Shown here: positions 53,706-64,000 of the stretch, piece by piece
Layout of the letters: every line of letters begins with the position of its first letter
Position numbering within the stretch: position 1 is the stretch's first letter
NCBI GenBank assembly: GCA_963678675.1
Contig: OY783198.1
Span: 11,108,580 to 11,172,579 of the forward strand
Origin: Xiphydria camelus
Taxonomy: Eukaryota > Arthropoda > Insecta > Hymenoptera > Xiphydriidae
Direction of reading: 5' to 3'
DNA: 64,000 nt
Program-made: the position numbers and the translations under genes
The notes under the pieces: model-generated
Database searches by the model: none
Told to the model about the DNA's origin: nothing
Seen by the model: the letters and a program-made list of their open reading frames with translations, nothing else

Positions 53706-54091
53706 ATTTAGGTCGCACAGCAATTGGTCTCTAATAGATATACTTTGAAGCTAATAAGAAAAGTTAACTATACAGAGCGATTCTCAGGATGAAGGTCATA
53801 GGACGATATGCTACGTAGCGCTTTGGAGACTATACAGGGTCTACCACTGAACCTGCAACATAGCAATATAACGTCTACGATTTGTGGAACTATAGATGAT
53901 GAACGTCAACGTTGATTGGTCGCGATGGGTAGGAGAGGTTAAGCAGAATTGGAAAAACTGTAGTAATAGTTATTTTCGATACGAGTGCGTGAAGCGCATG
54001 TTTTTAAACGAGTGTGAAGTTTGCCGCACGAGCGAAGCGAGTGCGGCAATCACACGAGTTAAAAACGGCGCGAAACGCACGAATATCGAAT

Positions 54092-54766
54092 TTGACTTTT
54101 TGTCACCAAAGTGTCAAAACCGAGGTTGGAGCGTGGGCGCGGACGAGGTCCAGGGTGGCGGTATGGAGGGGGGGTTAGGGGGGGGCGCAGCCCCCCCCCC
54201 CCCCAAAAATGATCATAAAACATATTTTTTAAAGAAAGGAAAGAAAAAAATTAACACATTGAAAGTTAGAGTAAAATCATAAACTTTAAACAATATCAAA
54301 AAATTAAATATGCATTTTTTGAACAAAAAAAAATCAACAAATTCATAGTTGGACACTGATTAGCAATAACGTGTCAACAAACACTGGTTCCATTGTTGAA
54401 TAAAATCGGGATCCATTGTCACGAGTTTTTAATTATTTCACACTATAAAACTACAATTCACCGTTTTGTGGTTATGTGTACTGGCTTTCTGTCTCACCGT
54501 TTTGAGGTTATGTGTACCGGCTTTCTGTCAACTGTGCAGTCTCTCGGCGCATGCGCAGTGTTGGACATTCGGTTGGATTCACTGACTGCTAACTTCACAA
54601 CTATTTCTCCAGTGCAGAAAAAAGTGTTCACGCACTGCGCAGGTACTTTCATGCACTGCGCAGGTTGTTCACACACTGAGTAGCTTCAGTGCGTGAAACA
54701 CGATTTCACAAGCGTCGAGGACGATCGGAAAACCGAGGTTTTTGACACTGGGTGACAAAATAAAAC
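54092..54766. repeat. Foldback region with short tandem repeats
   Basis: CACCAAAGTGTCAAAACCGA (54109) is mirrored by CGAGGTTTTTGACACTGGGTG (54735 region). In between are a G8/C15 run at about 54168-54204 and a 36-bp tandem pair containing ACCGTTTTGAGGTTATGTGT. Confidence 0.6.
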
Positions 54767-54826
54767 TTTTAAACTGAGGTAAGTACTCCTGATTTTAACC
54801 AGGACTAGAGTGAAACCTCAGTTTAA

Positions 54827-55493
54827 GGCCAGGTTCTGCTGGATTTTTTTCAAATGCAAGAATCCTTGAAAATGATTCCTACGAAGATCGAGAAGGAGTT
54901 GTGTACGAAGCTGGAATGGATATGTAAGTGAAAACCACTTTTCTTTACGATTTTTCACAAAAAAAAAAACTTTAAACTGCTTTTTCTCGAAACCACGTTT
55001 TTTAAACCGGTCAGAAAGTTTTTTCAAAAACTATTGCACTTATCGACTTGAACCAAACGGCATTTTGCTTTTTAGATGTCTCTCTATCGTATTGACCTGA
55101 ATCAGACATATTTATTGTTTTTTAAAAAAGTTATAAACAATTGTAAGTGCATGAAATAGGTCGAAAAATTCATAAGTCCGCCATTTTGTTGTTTTTCGGT
55201 GAAAATATCTCGGGGTGGTCAATACGATAACCAATTCCATCTAGATTAAGAATCTCTTTTGTTTTTTGCTTTCAGATGATTGGTTCTCGAAAAATCTTTC
55301 TGACCACCAAATAATTGGACAATCTTCAGCCGCCACTTTGAGAGAGCCACCATTTTGGAAAAAAAATTCAAAAAAACTTTTTTAGTAGTTAAATATGTGT
55401 ACTTTCACCTGTAAAAAGTTTTGATTTTTAATATTTTTTGTACAATAAGTAATAAGTATTTAAAAAATAAGCGTAATCCAGCAGAACCTGGCC
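54827..55493. mobile_element. TTAA-flanked MITE, 667 bp
   Basis: TTAA, then GGCCAGGTTCTGCTGGA, and at the far end TCCAGCAGAACCTGGCC, then TTAA. A perfect 17-bp TIR and exact TTAA point to piggyBac-type mobilisation. Confidence 0.85.
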
Positions 55494-56061
55494 TTAAGAA
55501 TTTCATCATTACAGTTGCCGGTCCAGCTTAACCTCTCCTACCCACCACGACCAATCAACAAGGACGCCCATTGTCTGAAGTTCCACAAATTGTGTGTAGA
55601 TGTTATATTCCCTATACTGCAGGTCCAGTGGTGGACCCTGTAGGTGATCAGACAATGCTGCACACGGCCTGTACCTCGTTAATTGGCTATGACGACGTGC
55701 AAACAATATCCACCAACCATTTCGGGAGAAGGTTCCTAGTGTCTGATTACCTAACTCAGACACTAGGGATCTTCTTTCGAAGCGTTTGCCGAGCAGTGCA
55801 CGCCATCGCAGCCAATCGTAAAGCATCCTCTAACCAATAGCGTACAACTTATAACCTGCAAAACGCCGCATAGCCTACCATCCTATGACTTCCATCCCGA
55901 GAATTTCTCTGTGCAGTATAGGTAATAATAGCAAAATACCAAATGCGACAAAAGCAATACGCATTGCTAAAATGACTATACGTATAATTGAAATACCTAA
56001 GTAGCTATTTATTCTGGTAAAATAGACGTAAAAAAGTGACCGAAATCGAAATGATAAATAA

Positions 56062-56140
56062 CTACTCATACCAAAGTAGGCCACCAATATTCAAAATGGT
56101 ACTAGGCGGGTCCGTACCTGAAGAAATTGTAGAGAAGCAA
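56062..56140 (+). repeat. Fragment of the GGTACTxGGCGGG family
   Basis: AATATTCAAAATGGTACTAG, then GCGGGTCCGTACCTGAAGAA. Relatives at 57765-57835 (direct) and 59755-59830 (inverted). Confidence 0.65.
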
Positions 56141-56165
56141 AGTATTATTTATTATATAGTACGTA

Positions 56166-57484
56166 CAGGGTCCGGCAGGGAGGTATGGTGTTTTTGAAAA
56201 GTATTACACACACTTGTTTTTAAACGAATTTTAAAATTCATTGTTTTTAGACATTAGTCGCATATTGCCGTTGTAGAATACATAACATAACATTCAGCTG
56301 TGAGAAATCACGTCAGTTAGGTGGCGTCCATTTTTGTCGAGGTATTCTTGTAGACGGATGACAAAATCATCCATACTCCTTTCGAGCATGGCACGAGGAA
56401 TCATTTCAATTTCGCACGTTATGGATTCGGAAAGATTCTCAAGAGTTCGCGGTTTGTCTATGTAAACTTTCGATTTTAAGTAGCCCCATAAAAAGTAGTC
56501 ACAAGGTGACAGATCTGGTAACCGAGGAGGCCATTCCAAATCCCCATGCAACGAAATCAGGCGTCCAGGGAAATGTTCCCTTAAAGAGTTCATGGTTGCC
56601 CTTGACGTATGGCAAGTCGCCCCATCTTGTTGGAACCAAAATGTGTTGAAGTCAATGCGTCGTCTTCTTAGTTCTGACAGGAAATAATCACACATGGCGA
56701 GATAGCCATTTGTATTAACAGATACAGTTCGTCCATTTTCACGAAAAAAATACGGCCCAATAATGCAAGTTCGAAATACGCCACACCAAATAGTTACTCT
56801 CTCGGAGTGCAGAGGTTATTCGCTGTTGTTGCGGATTTTCGGATGCCCAGTATCGGAAATTCTATTTATGTACTATCCCCGATAAATCATAATGGGCCTC
56901 GTCACTCATGAATAAAACGTTGTTTTCGGCCAGAAATCCCAACATCCTTTCTGTGAACCTATGTCGTCTCACAAAGTCATTTTGATGCAACTTTTGGACA
57001 ATCATAATTTTATATGGGTGGAAATGAAGGTCCACGTGTAAAATTCTGCGAAGTGACCTGTTTGATATTCTAAGAGCACGAGCGTGACATACCGCTGAAC
57101 GACGAGGGCTGTTTTCCACTGCTTGTCGCACCTTTTCAATGTTTTCCGGGGTTCGTACAGTTTGATATCTTCCCCGTGCAGTCCCAGGTCTCAAGGATCC
57201 TGTTGTTTGGTTTATCCACTTCATAATGGTATCCTATTGTGGAACGCGATCATGTCGACTAACATTAAAATGGTTCCGAAATCGTCGCTGTGTGAGCACC
57301 ACAGAACTACCAGTTTCAATGCAAGTGTTGTAAATAAACACACGATGTGCCACAGACCACGGCTCCATGGCTACTGAAATGGAATCCCGCAACGAGTTGA
57401 TATCAACCATCCTGAAAATATTTGCTCTACACAAGCGCGCATAACAGTCGTCTTAAAAACACCATACTTCCCTGCCGGACCCTG
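56166..57484 (-). mobile_element. Mariner DD41D (rosa-type) transposon, defective
   Basis: TA, then CAGGGTCCGGCAGGGAGGTA, mirrored by TACTTCCCTGCCGGACCCTG, then TA; 1319 bp. One minus-strand transposase gene occupies nearly all of it. Confidence 0.9.
56294..57434 (-). pseudogene. Mariner-family transposase, frameshifted
   Basis: Three pieces in order: 57434-57234 (N-terminal helix-turn-helix, with TQRRFRNHFNVSRH), 57224-56862 (PENIEKVRQAVENSPRRSAV, then FMSDEAHYDLSG with the first catalytic Asp) and 56695-56294 (WFQQDGATCHTSRATMN with the second Asp, PDLSPCDYFLWGYLKSKVY with the third). Forty-one residues lie between the second and third Asp, the DD41D spacing of the rosa family. At least one frame break near 57230 and two between 56860 and 56700 disable it. 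All three Asp codons survive. It would catalyse cut-and-paste at TA sites. Confidence 0.9.
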
Positions 57485-57925
57485 TACTACATATTATATC
57501 GAATTATATCATATTAATTTTTGTAATTGGAAAATATAGAATACAAGCCAGCATATACAAAGTAATAGTTACCAATACTTACTTCGTCGACAAGCTGAAA
57601 AACTACTAATTAATGGGATAAGTAGCGATTAACTGATTCTCAAGTTGGCCAATAAATATTCTGCCCACCATTACAATCTTATCATTTGTCGACGAGATAA
57701 GTCTTGGTAAAATGAAATATACCTCGTACGCGAATCTCCTGTGAGCGGGTTATCTCGCATATAACAAATAACTATACCAAACCACGTCATCAAAATTCAA
57801 AATGGTACTTGGCGGGCCCGTGCCTGAACAAATTGCTATTCTTAAAAGGTACGTATTATATTCAGACGAAATCAGGTACCATAAATGTTGAGTGCAATCA
57901 ATGCTATCTTGTTGGACAGATAGGA

Positions 57926-58263
57926 TATACAGGGTGGTCCAGGTTAATCGTCATTAATTTTGATAGGTGATAGAACAACACAAAAAAAGTAGACTCATAA
58001 GAAAACTTTGTTAATAATTGTTTCCTAACAAAGATACAGGGGTCAAAGTTGTGGAAAAAACTGGTTTTTTCATCATAACTTCTAAACCACTGGATCGATT
58101 TCTATGAAATTTCGCACACAGACTAATGTAGTACACCTTTAAGTAATGATTAAAATCATTTTTTTAATTCTCCAGTGGCGTAGACACTGGGGGCCGGCAC
58201 CCTTTCTCCACTTCCCAATCTTCGGCGCCACTGGATATTTTACAAAGAAAATTGAATTTTTGG
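57926..58263. repeat. ACAGGGTGGTCCAG repeat, copy 2
   Basis: About 340 bp shared with 41978-42322, with several small indels. Diverges after GAATTTTTGGA. Confidence 0.75.
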
Positions 58264-58495
58264 ATTCACTGATTAATTTAGAAAAAAAATTACCCTTGAA
58301 AATTTTTGATTTATGGCTTCGTTTTTGAGCTATTTGAATCTATTGCAGACAGGCCAAAACTTATGATTGAACTACCAAGAAAATACGATATGAGAGGCCA
58401 AAACTGTTTCCAACATTTTATTACTGACTAGACATACTTCAAAGATACAAAATAATAATAATAATATTATGTTTATTTAATTTATTTTTTTTGTA

Positions 58496-58962
58496 TTGGG
58501 TTGATGCAAAATTTCGTCCCGTTTTCATCAGTAGAAGGCATTGAATCGCAAAACCAAAGTGCTATCTACTTCACACGTGTAAAGTTTTGGTGTTATTTGA
58601 TAGTAGGAATTTCAGAGAATATTTGGGGGAAAAAATTGTTTTATTTAGTTGTTTTTTTAATTTTGTTAAGTATTAAAGTGGTAGAAAATGTGTAGCATTT
58701 TTGACATATTACGCTTTTTAATTTCTGAAAGAGAAGAATGCTTCGCGTACACAAACAAAAATATGGATGTATACGGTGAGGGTGTCGTTAACGATTCCAC
58801 ATGCCGTAAATGGTTCAGAAAGTTTTGTGACAGAAATGCAATGTTTAACAAAATTCAAATAACATAATTTTTCCCCAAATATTCTCCGACATTCTCCTAC
58901 TAAAAAATAACATCAAAACTTCACTACTGATGAAAACGAGACGAACTTTTGCATCAACCCAA
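58496..58962 (+). mobile_element. Mariner-derived MITE with residual N-terminus
   Basis: TA, then TTGGGTTGATGCAAAATTTC, mirrored by TTTTGCATCAACCCAA, then TA. The interior encodes a piece of mariner helix-turn-helix. Confidence 0.82.
58700..58858 (+). pseudogene. Mariner transposase N-terminal fragment
   Basis: Reads ILRFLISEREECFAYTN, then VYGEGVVNDSTCRKWFRKFC, like the VYGE...TC..WF.KF block of mariner (SETMAR-type) transposases. The catalytic domain is absent. Confidence 0.75.
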
Positions 58963-59331
58963 TACATATACCTATGGTAATGCAATTATCGACTTATATT
59001 AACTTCTTAAGGCATTATAGAATTATTTAAAATCAGTGATGCACGAGATAGGTAATTCACTTAGGAGGTTCGAGTAAGATATATTTAATTTTTCCAGTAT
59101 TTATCTCATCGACAAATGATAAGATTATAATGATCAATGGAATGATTGTTGGCCAACTTGAGGAGTAGTTGATCATTATTTATCCCATCATGTATTAACG
59201 TTTTGCAAATTGCCGACGACATAAGTATTGTCAAAATTATTAGTATAAAGGTATATTCTGTACGAACCTATCGAGTAAAACACCCTATATAACACAGACA
59301 ATATAAGTCTCAGAAATAATATCTACTGAAT

Positions 59332-59581
59332 GAAGAGTCCAGGGGGAAAACCCCGTCATCGACTCGAAGCTGATTTTGAGGAAAATGAGTTTTAAAGCTG
59401 TCGATGACAGGGTTCTTCCGCAGTACAGCTAATATTACACTATACCTAACGATGAGATGACAGGGTTATTCTCCAAATCCGATTGCATCATCGGATTCTA
59501 CGCCTCAAAATCCTTTAGAAACCACTTCGAGCCTGTTTCACCCCAAAATGTCGATGACGGGGTTTTCCCCTGGACTCTTCA
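59332..59581. mobile_element. Palindromic MITE, 250 bp
   Basis: GAAGAGTCCAGGGGGAAAAC mirrored by GTTTTCCCCTGGACTCTTC, with GTCGATGACAGGGTT blocks repeated inside. Confidence 0.82.
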
Positions 59582-60070
59582 AATGGAAAGCATAAGTTAT
59601 AGGGTAAATAAATTATAATGTCTGCTCTTTTGTGCACTATAATTGAAGGATCTTAGCATCTTGCCATTTCTAACTTTGTGCGTGTCAACTTTGTATATCT
59701 TCTAATTTTCAGAATTATAATGTAATAATACGCAATATTATCGGATGGAAAATATTCACCAATCTGTTCAGGCACAAGCCCGCTGAGTACCATTTTGAAC
59801 ATTGGTGGCGTGTTTTGGTATATTATTATTTACGAGGTCATTTTACATCAAAAAAGTAGATAGAGTAGACAGAGAAAAATGATAGAAAGTAAAAACTTTA
59901 ACGAAGAATAACTGCTTTTACTGTTTTATGCTTATCTAACTTTTTAATATTTGAAAAAAAACGCAAATTTACAAAAAGTAGTCACAATAATAGTAGTTTA
60001 CAATAATTTCTAGTAGAAAAGTTAAAACTTTCTACACAATATTCTATATTTTTACAAACTTTTAGGCGTA

Positions 60071-60764
60071 GAGGAAGGGGGGAGGGCAAAGTGGTCAGCG
60101 GGGTAAAGCAGGGAGTTGTCGATAATTTGCGTGCAATACAGCAACATCAAACAGAAACAGTATGAACTCAGTTAACAAAATGCCCTGGTGTAGTTTTGGA
60201 TGTTGCAACTCAGTTTCACATTACAAACGAAGTTGTGAAACACGCACCTAGTTTTTTGGGCTTGATGTAAGAATCTTCTGTTATTACAGCACAAGTAAGT
60301 AATGAAAGAATTTTTCTGCACCAAAATTAGTTACATGGTGTTGAAGGGAATTCTTTAGAGAACAAATATAGCCTAAAATGGTATCGTTGTGTTGATTTTT
60401 GATCAAATAACGAACTGTCGAATGAATTAATTATTTACGTGCGTGTTTCAGCATGGTCCGAAATTATAAAAAAAAAGTCTTTTCAACAAAGATAGTCGGA
60501 AAAGGACATGCACCCTGCGGTTCTTAGCGTTTTGGTTGATGTATGTGGCGCTCCAACCGCTGCTGCTGCCCACGCTATTCGACGAACAACATTGGAACGT
60601 TACGTAATGAAAACGTGTAAAAATCCTGAATATACAATGCAAAAGAAATTAGGCCGATTCACCATAATTTTTTTCTTAAATGATTCATAACATAATAAAT
60701 CGCTTCTAATTCCATCGACTATGGTTTTTTAACCGGTCTCCACTTTGCCCCCCCCCCCTTCCCC
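60071..60764 (+). mobile_element. Pogo-like transposon, deleted, TA-flanked
   Basis: TA, then GAGGAAGGGGGGAGGGCAAA, mirrored by GCCCCCCCCCCTTCCCC, then TA; 694 bp. Holds the N-terminal end of a pogo/CENP-B-type transposase. Confidence 0.75.
60453..60645 (+). pseudogene. Pogo-like transposase N-terminal helix-turn-helix
   Basis: Starts MVRNYKKKVFSTKIVGKG, then after a frame change ALSVLVDVCGAPTAAAAHAI and RRTTLERYVMKTCK. MVRNYKRK..., the alanine-rich helix and (T)TLxRYV are the pipsqueak-type HTH start of insect pogo-like transposases. No catalytic domain follows. Confidence 0.72.
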
Positions 60765-60802
60765 TACTTAGTTCTTAAAAGTTACCAAATCATAAATGCG
60801 AC

Positions 60803-60836
60803 CTCTCTCTCTCTCTCACACACGCGCGCGCGCACA

Positions 60837-60903
<67 letters not shown>
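60803..60903. repeat. Compound (TC)n(CA)n(CG)n(CACG)n(CA)n microsatellite
   Basis: About 100 bp of dinucleotide and tetranucleotide repeats, ending in more than 20 CA units. Confidence 0.95.
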
Positions 60904-60904
<1 letters not shown>

Positions 60905-60908
<4 letters not shown>

Positions 60909-62092
60909 CAGTGTGAAATGGCATAAAACCGATATTGAGACATTAATTCACAATTTCTTATAAACGTGTCCTAACATACGTAGTTCGTTATAAACGGTTG
61001 TAGTTCTGACGTAGTTTTCCATTAAAAAATTGTTCTTTTCGTACAATTATTATTTAGTTAAAATAAGCGCGTATAAATTGCATTAATAATAGCAACTTCA
61101 ATTTGCTATTACGTATAACCTGGAATGCTACGAAAATTATTATTAAATAGGTCAACATTAGATCAGATGATGCATAAACTTTCAATTCTTTAGAAGAAAT
61201 TACATCACATGAAATTGTGTTAACTCACGTATCCTTCTCGTGCTAAAAATTACTTAATTGGTCTTTGTACTTTGTAAGAACATTACTTTCTTATCAACGA
61301 CACTCTAAATCTTTATAGCAGTGGAGAAGATTACATACCTATACGCATACCTCAATATTGAGCGATTTATCGCTGCCTTGCAGTGAGCTATTATATGTCC
61401 AGCGCAATTTAATCTTATGCTTACGTGAGACGCACCATATAAAAGAAAGAGAAGATAACTGTGCCAAGGCTTTAGTATCGAATTTCAAAATTAATCCATA
61501 TCATAGAAATTGTAACTGCAGAAAAGAAACTTTATAATGAAGCGCTCTCCCTAAACGTTATAGTGTGATACAAAGTCGATTCTTGCGTCGAAGGACTGTT
61601 ATGTTGGAAATCTAGCTGAACATGTGTCTGAGATAATACAGAATGAGGAAGATATAAAAACATGAGAAAGTTTGCTTTGATATTAAAGCGATCGTCGTCT
61701 AGAGGGTCAATTACGTATTTTCGTAGAAATGAAAATTCAAAAAGTGAATAGCGTTTAGCCGATCATATTGTATTGTAGAATGCTCCTTCCTTTGGACCTA
61801 TTGAGTAATTAACTGAACGTTGTTCATTTTTTTATAACATTATTTCTACAAAGATAAGTAATCGATCTCGAGACTATGTACATAGAAAAATAAATTATAA
61901 ATCTATAAAACATAAATAGCGAGTCGTGTCGTTTTTTTATGAAGTTTCTTTTTAATTAAAGTGCTAATTACCCTTTTTATATATACGGTTTTACATAAAA
62001 TCCTATATTGTTTTCCACCTGATTTACCAAATAAAAAAATTGTTCGAGAACTTTACCTCCGAAAGTCATGAAGTTGACTCCGTATTTCTTTT
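60905..62092. other. AT-rich intergenic DNA, nothing recognised
   Basis: No long ORF, repeat pair or RNA gene recognised. Confidence 0.4.
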
Positions 62093-62096
62093 TTAA

Positions 62097-62858
62097 GGGG
62101 GGAATCAACCCGTAAAATTTTTTTTTTTCGATTTTTCGTTTTTTAGCTCAAAAAATAGAGAATTTCTTCCTCTTTAAAACGATGTATTATTTTTTACGAT
62201 ACGAGCACCCGTTCGTTCACAGCATCGTTTTTTCTGAACCGATGTCGTAACGCCCAAGTGCGATATTTGGAACACGAAATTGTTTGAACTGTCTTCTAAG
62301 TCGATTTTCTCCACTTCCTGTTTTTTGACCTTGCGCGACACTTTTTTCAAAAAGTACTGGATGGATTTACTTCATTTTTTTTGTAGAATGCTCATAAAAG
62401 CTTGGTCTTTAATAATAGGAAGCGGTTTGTAAATATTCCAATACATTTAAAAATTATAGTGCTTTAAACTTGAAATTTTGTAGTAAAAACAAATGTCTAA
62501 CTTTGAAAATTTGTAACTTTGTCACCAATCATTTTAATTTGATTCTAGTTGGTATTATTCTTGTTTATAACATACTAAATAAGATGTGCAAAGTCTAAAC
62601 TCTCTATCTTAAAGAGTTTTAAAAATATCTGTCGCGCAGCACACAGGAAGAATTTTTGTATGTAATTTTAAGGTTATGTTTACATACCAGCTATGTACAT
62701 ATGTACTAATATTTTGCTCTTCACAATACATTATTTTTAATTGGAAAATTATGCTCTTTTTAATGGTGAAAACCGTTTTAAAATCGGCCCAACTAATCAA
62801 AAGATATAAAGCTCCAAAGAAAAGTCAATTTTAAGGTATTCAAGGGTTGATTCCCCCC
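62097..62858. mobile_element. TTAA-flanked element, 762 bp
   Basis: TTAA, then GGGGGGAATCAACCC, and at the far end GGGTTGATTCCCCCC, then TTAA. Only the ends are inverted; the interior has no recognised ORF. Confidence 0.82.
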
Positions 62859-62919
62859 TTAAGGTAATATGGTCACTTTCCAAAATGATCGTTGAGTGTC
62901 CGTAAAAAACAATATTAAA

Positions 62920-63780
62920 CTAGCAGCCCGTCCCGGCTTCGCACGGGTAGATTGTGGATTGATTTTGTCCGTCCACCATTGTTTAAATACATTTTTAATA
63001 CAAAACTTTTAGTATTTTTCCCGGGCTACGCAATGGTCATATTGGATTTGACCTTGACCATGACCTTCAAGGTTATATCAAGGTCAAATAATTTTTTTTC
63101 ACGTTCAAATGTGTCCTTGACCATTTTTTTCATGTTACCTTTATTGTCAGCGGAGGTCAAATTTAGGTCATAGTTCGACTTTTTGAACACCCTGTATAAG
63201 ATTTACTAACTTAGAAACCTTCGCGGATATGCGTCTAACTGTTCCCCAAATTTTCATCGCAATCGGATGAACGGTTTAGGAAGGCATAATAATCATCCGT
63301 ACCGGCACTTTTTGAACACCCTGTATAAGATTTACTAACTCAAACCTTCGCGGATATGCGTTCAACTGTTCCCCAAATTTTCGTCGCAATCGGATGAACG
63401 GTTTAGGAAGGCATAATAATCATCCGTACCGGTACTTTTTGAACACCCTGTATAAGATTTACTAACTCAGAAACCTTCGCGGGCATGCGTCCAATCATTC
63501 TCCAACTTTTCATCGCAATCGGATGAACGGTTTAGGAAGGCATAATAATCATCAGTACCGGTACTTTTTGAACACCCTGTATAAGATTTACTAACTCAGA
63601 AACCTTCGCGGGCATGCGTCCAACCATTCCCCAAAGTTTCATCGCAATCGGATGAACGGTTTAGGAAAGCATTTGATATTACCTTAAAGGTCACGGTCAA
63701 GGTCAAATCCAATACGACCACTGGGTAGCCACGGGAAAATCCTTAAAGTTTTGTATTAAACATTTTTCTCTAAAATGTTT
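62920..63780 (-). mobile_element. Helitron-like 3' end with tandem array
   Basis: The minus strand ends CCCGTGCGAAGCCGGGACGG (hairpin-forming CCCGT...ACGGG), then GCTGCTAG and host T at 62919: a Helitron 3' terminus. An inverted pair (62976-63090 and 63690-63775, GACCTTGACC-rich) brackets the tandem array. The 5' end was not identified. Confidence 0.6.
63175..63670. repeat. ~128-bp tandem array, ~3.8 units
   Basis: TTTTGAACACCCTGTATAAG recurs at 63181, 63310, 63437 and 63566. Each unit ends with ATCGCAATCGGATGAACGG. Confidence 0.88.
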
Positions 63781-64000
63781 TCCCGTTGAGATAATCCAGC
63801 TTGCGCGAATAGTATGCGCAGTAGCGCCACACACACACTGACGCAGTCACATGTACACGGCTTACGTCTGACGCTCGATTTCCCAGGAAGGTCCCACCGT
63901 AGAGCCATAGCATAGATGTTTACACATCAAAAATGTATCAAAAAACTATGATTTATAATTGAACATTTTCTTTGTGAATTATAAAATTTATGACCATTAC

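Larger units (their letters stand above)
53835..55640. mobile_element. TA-flanked CAGGG-ended transposon with nested elements
   Basis: TA, then CAGGGTCTACCACTGAACCT, mirrored by GGTCCAGTGGTGGACCCTG, then TA. The ~130-bp TIRs also share CGATGGGTAGGAGAGGTTAA with its inverse. Inside are a foldback (54092-54766) and a TTAA MITE (54827-55493). No transposase recognised. Confidence 0.78.
57585..59835. repeat. Large decayed inverted repeat with nested elements
   Basis: The stretch 57585-57835 (TCTTATCATTTGTCGACGAG, AAATTCAAAATGGTACTTGG) is mirrored at about 59055-59230 and 59755-59835 (CTCATCGACAAATGATAAGA, GAGTACCATTTTGAACATTG). Between the arms lie a repeat fragment (57926-58263), a mariner MITE (58496-58962) and a palindromic MITE (59332-59581). 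Confidence 0.6.

Noticed and set aside
53418..53734. ORFs across 53506-53705
   Set aside because: They are mostly N.
55735..55770. Perfect 12-bp hairpin CCTAGTGTCTGA/TCAGACACTAGG
   Set aside because: Small; could occur by chance or be a MITE scar. No TIR or target duplication resolved.

Overview
The window looks like nuclear DNA of an insect, possibly a hymenopteran (low confidence on the order). The reasons are a spliced ABC-transporter gene with GT-AG introns, insect-type transposons (Ty3/gypsy, mariner DD41D/rosa, pogo-like, piggyBac-like, Helitron), high AT content and very low gene density. There is one real protein gene, one weak extra exon candidate, and a dense, often nested set of mobile elements. 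A 200-base run of N lies at 53506-53705.

Region 1 (1-10170). A minus-strand Ty3/gypsy retrotransposon fills 1-4070. It keeps gag, reverse transcriptase, RNase H and integrase domains but is damaged by two in-frame TAG codons, two frameshifts and the apparent loss of the zinc-knuckle and protease region. Its 5' LTR is split by a head-to-tail pair of ~3 kb GC-ended units (4071-7121 and 7122-10136). A 6-bp repeat (ACTAAG) flanks this insertion. Each unit holds a palindromic MITE, a large AT-rich foldback and the broken C-terminal zinc-binding tail of a piggyBac-like transposase.

Region 2 (10171-25620). After a stretch with small inverted-repeat elements comes the most unusual part of the window: four copies of an element with short inverted ends (CCCGAGTGAC... 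/ CCCGACTGAC...). Both arms are built from ~25-bp repeats centred on CCTATATAGG-like palindromes. A small conserved core between the arms has two short ORFs and an AATAAA signal. Three copies are direct, with a 3437-bp period; the fourth is inverted. A 396-bp TA-flanked MITE sits in copies 1 and 2, and copies 3 and 4 supply the empty site. I do not recognise this family.

Region 3 (26990-45189). A minus-strand ABCC-type exporter gene (short MRP, ABCC4-like). Nine coding exons have mutually consistent splice phases and give about 1261 codons with two transmembrane domains and two complete nucleotide-binding domains. The first coding exon was not found; the last is only a candidate. Its introns carry many MITEs, a Helitron inside a foldback element, two pogo-like elements with zinc-finger remnants, and a deleted mariner.

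Region 4 (45190-64000). No host gene recognised. The region holds TTAA-flanked and TA-flanked elements nested up to three deep, TGACGTC-rich transposon ends, an 888-bp palindrome, a mariner DD41D pseudogene, a 5S-rRNA-like repeat (a relative lies in region 3), a pogo-like N-terminal fragment, a long CA/CG microsatellite, and a Helitron end followed by a ~128-bp tandem array.
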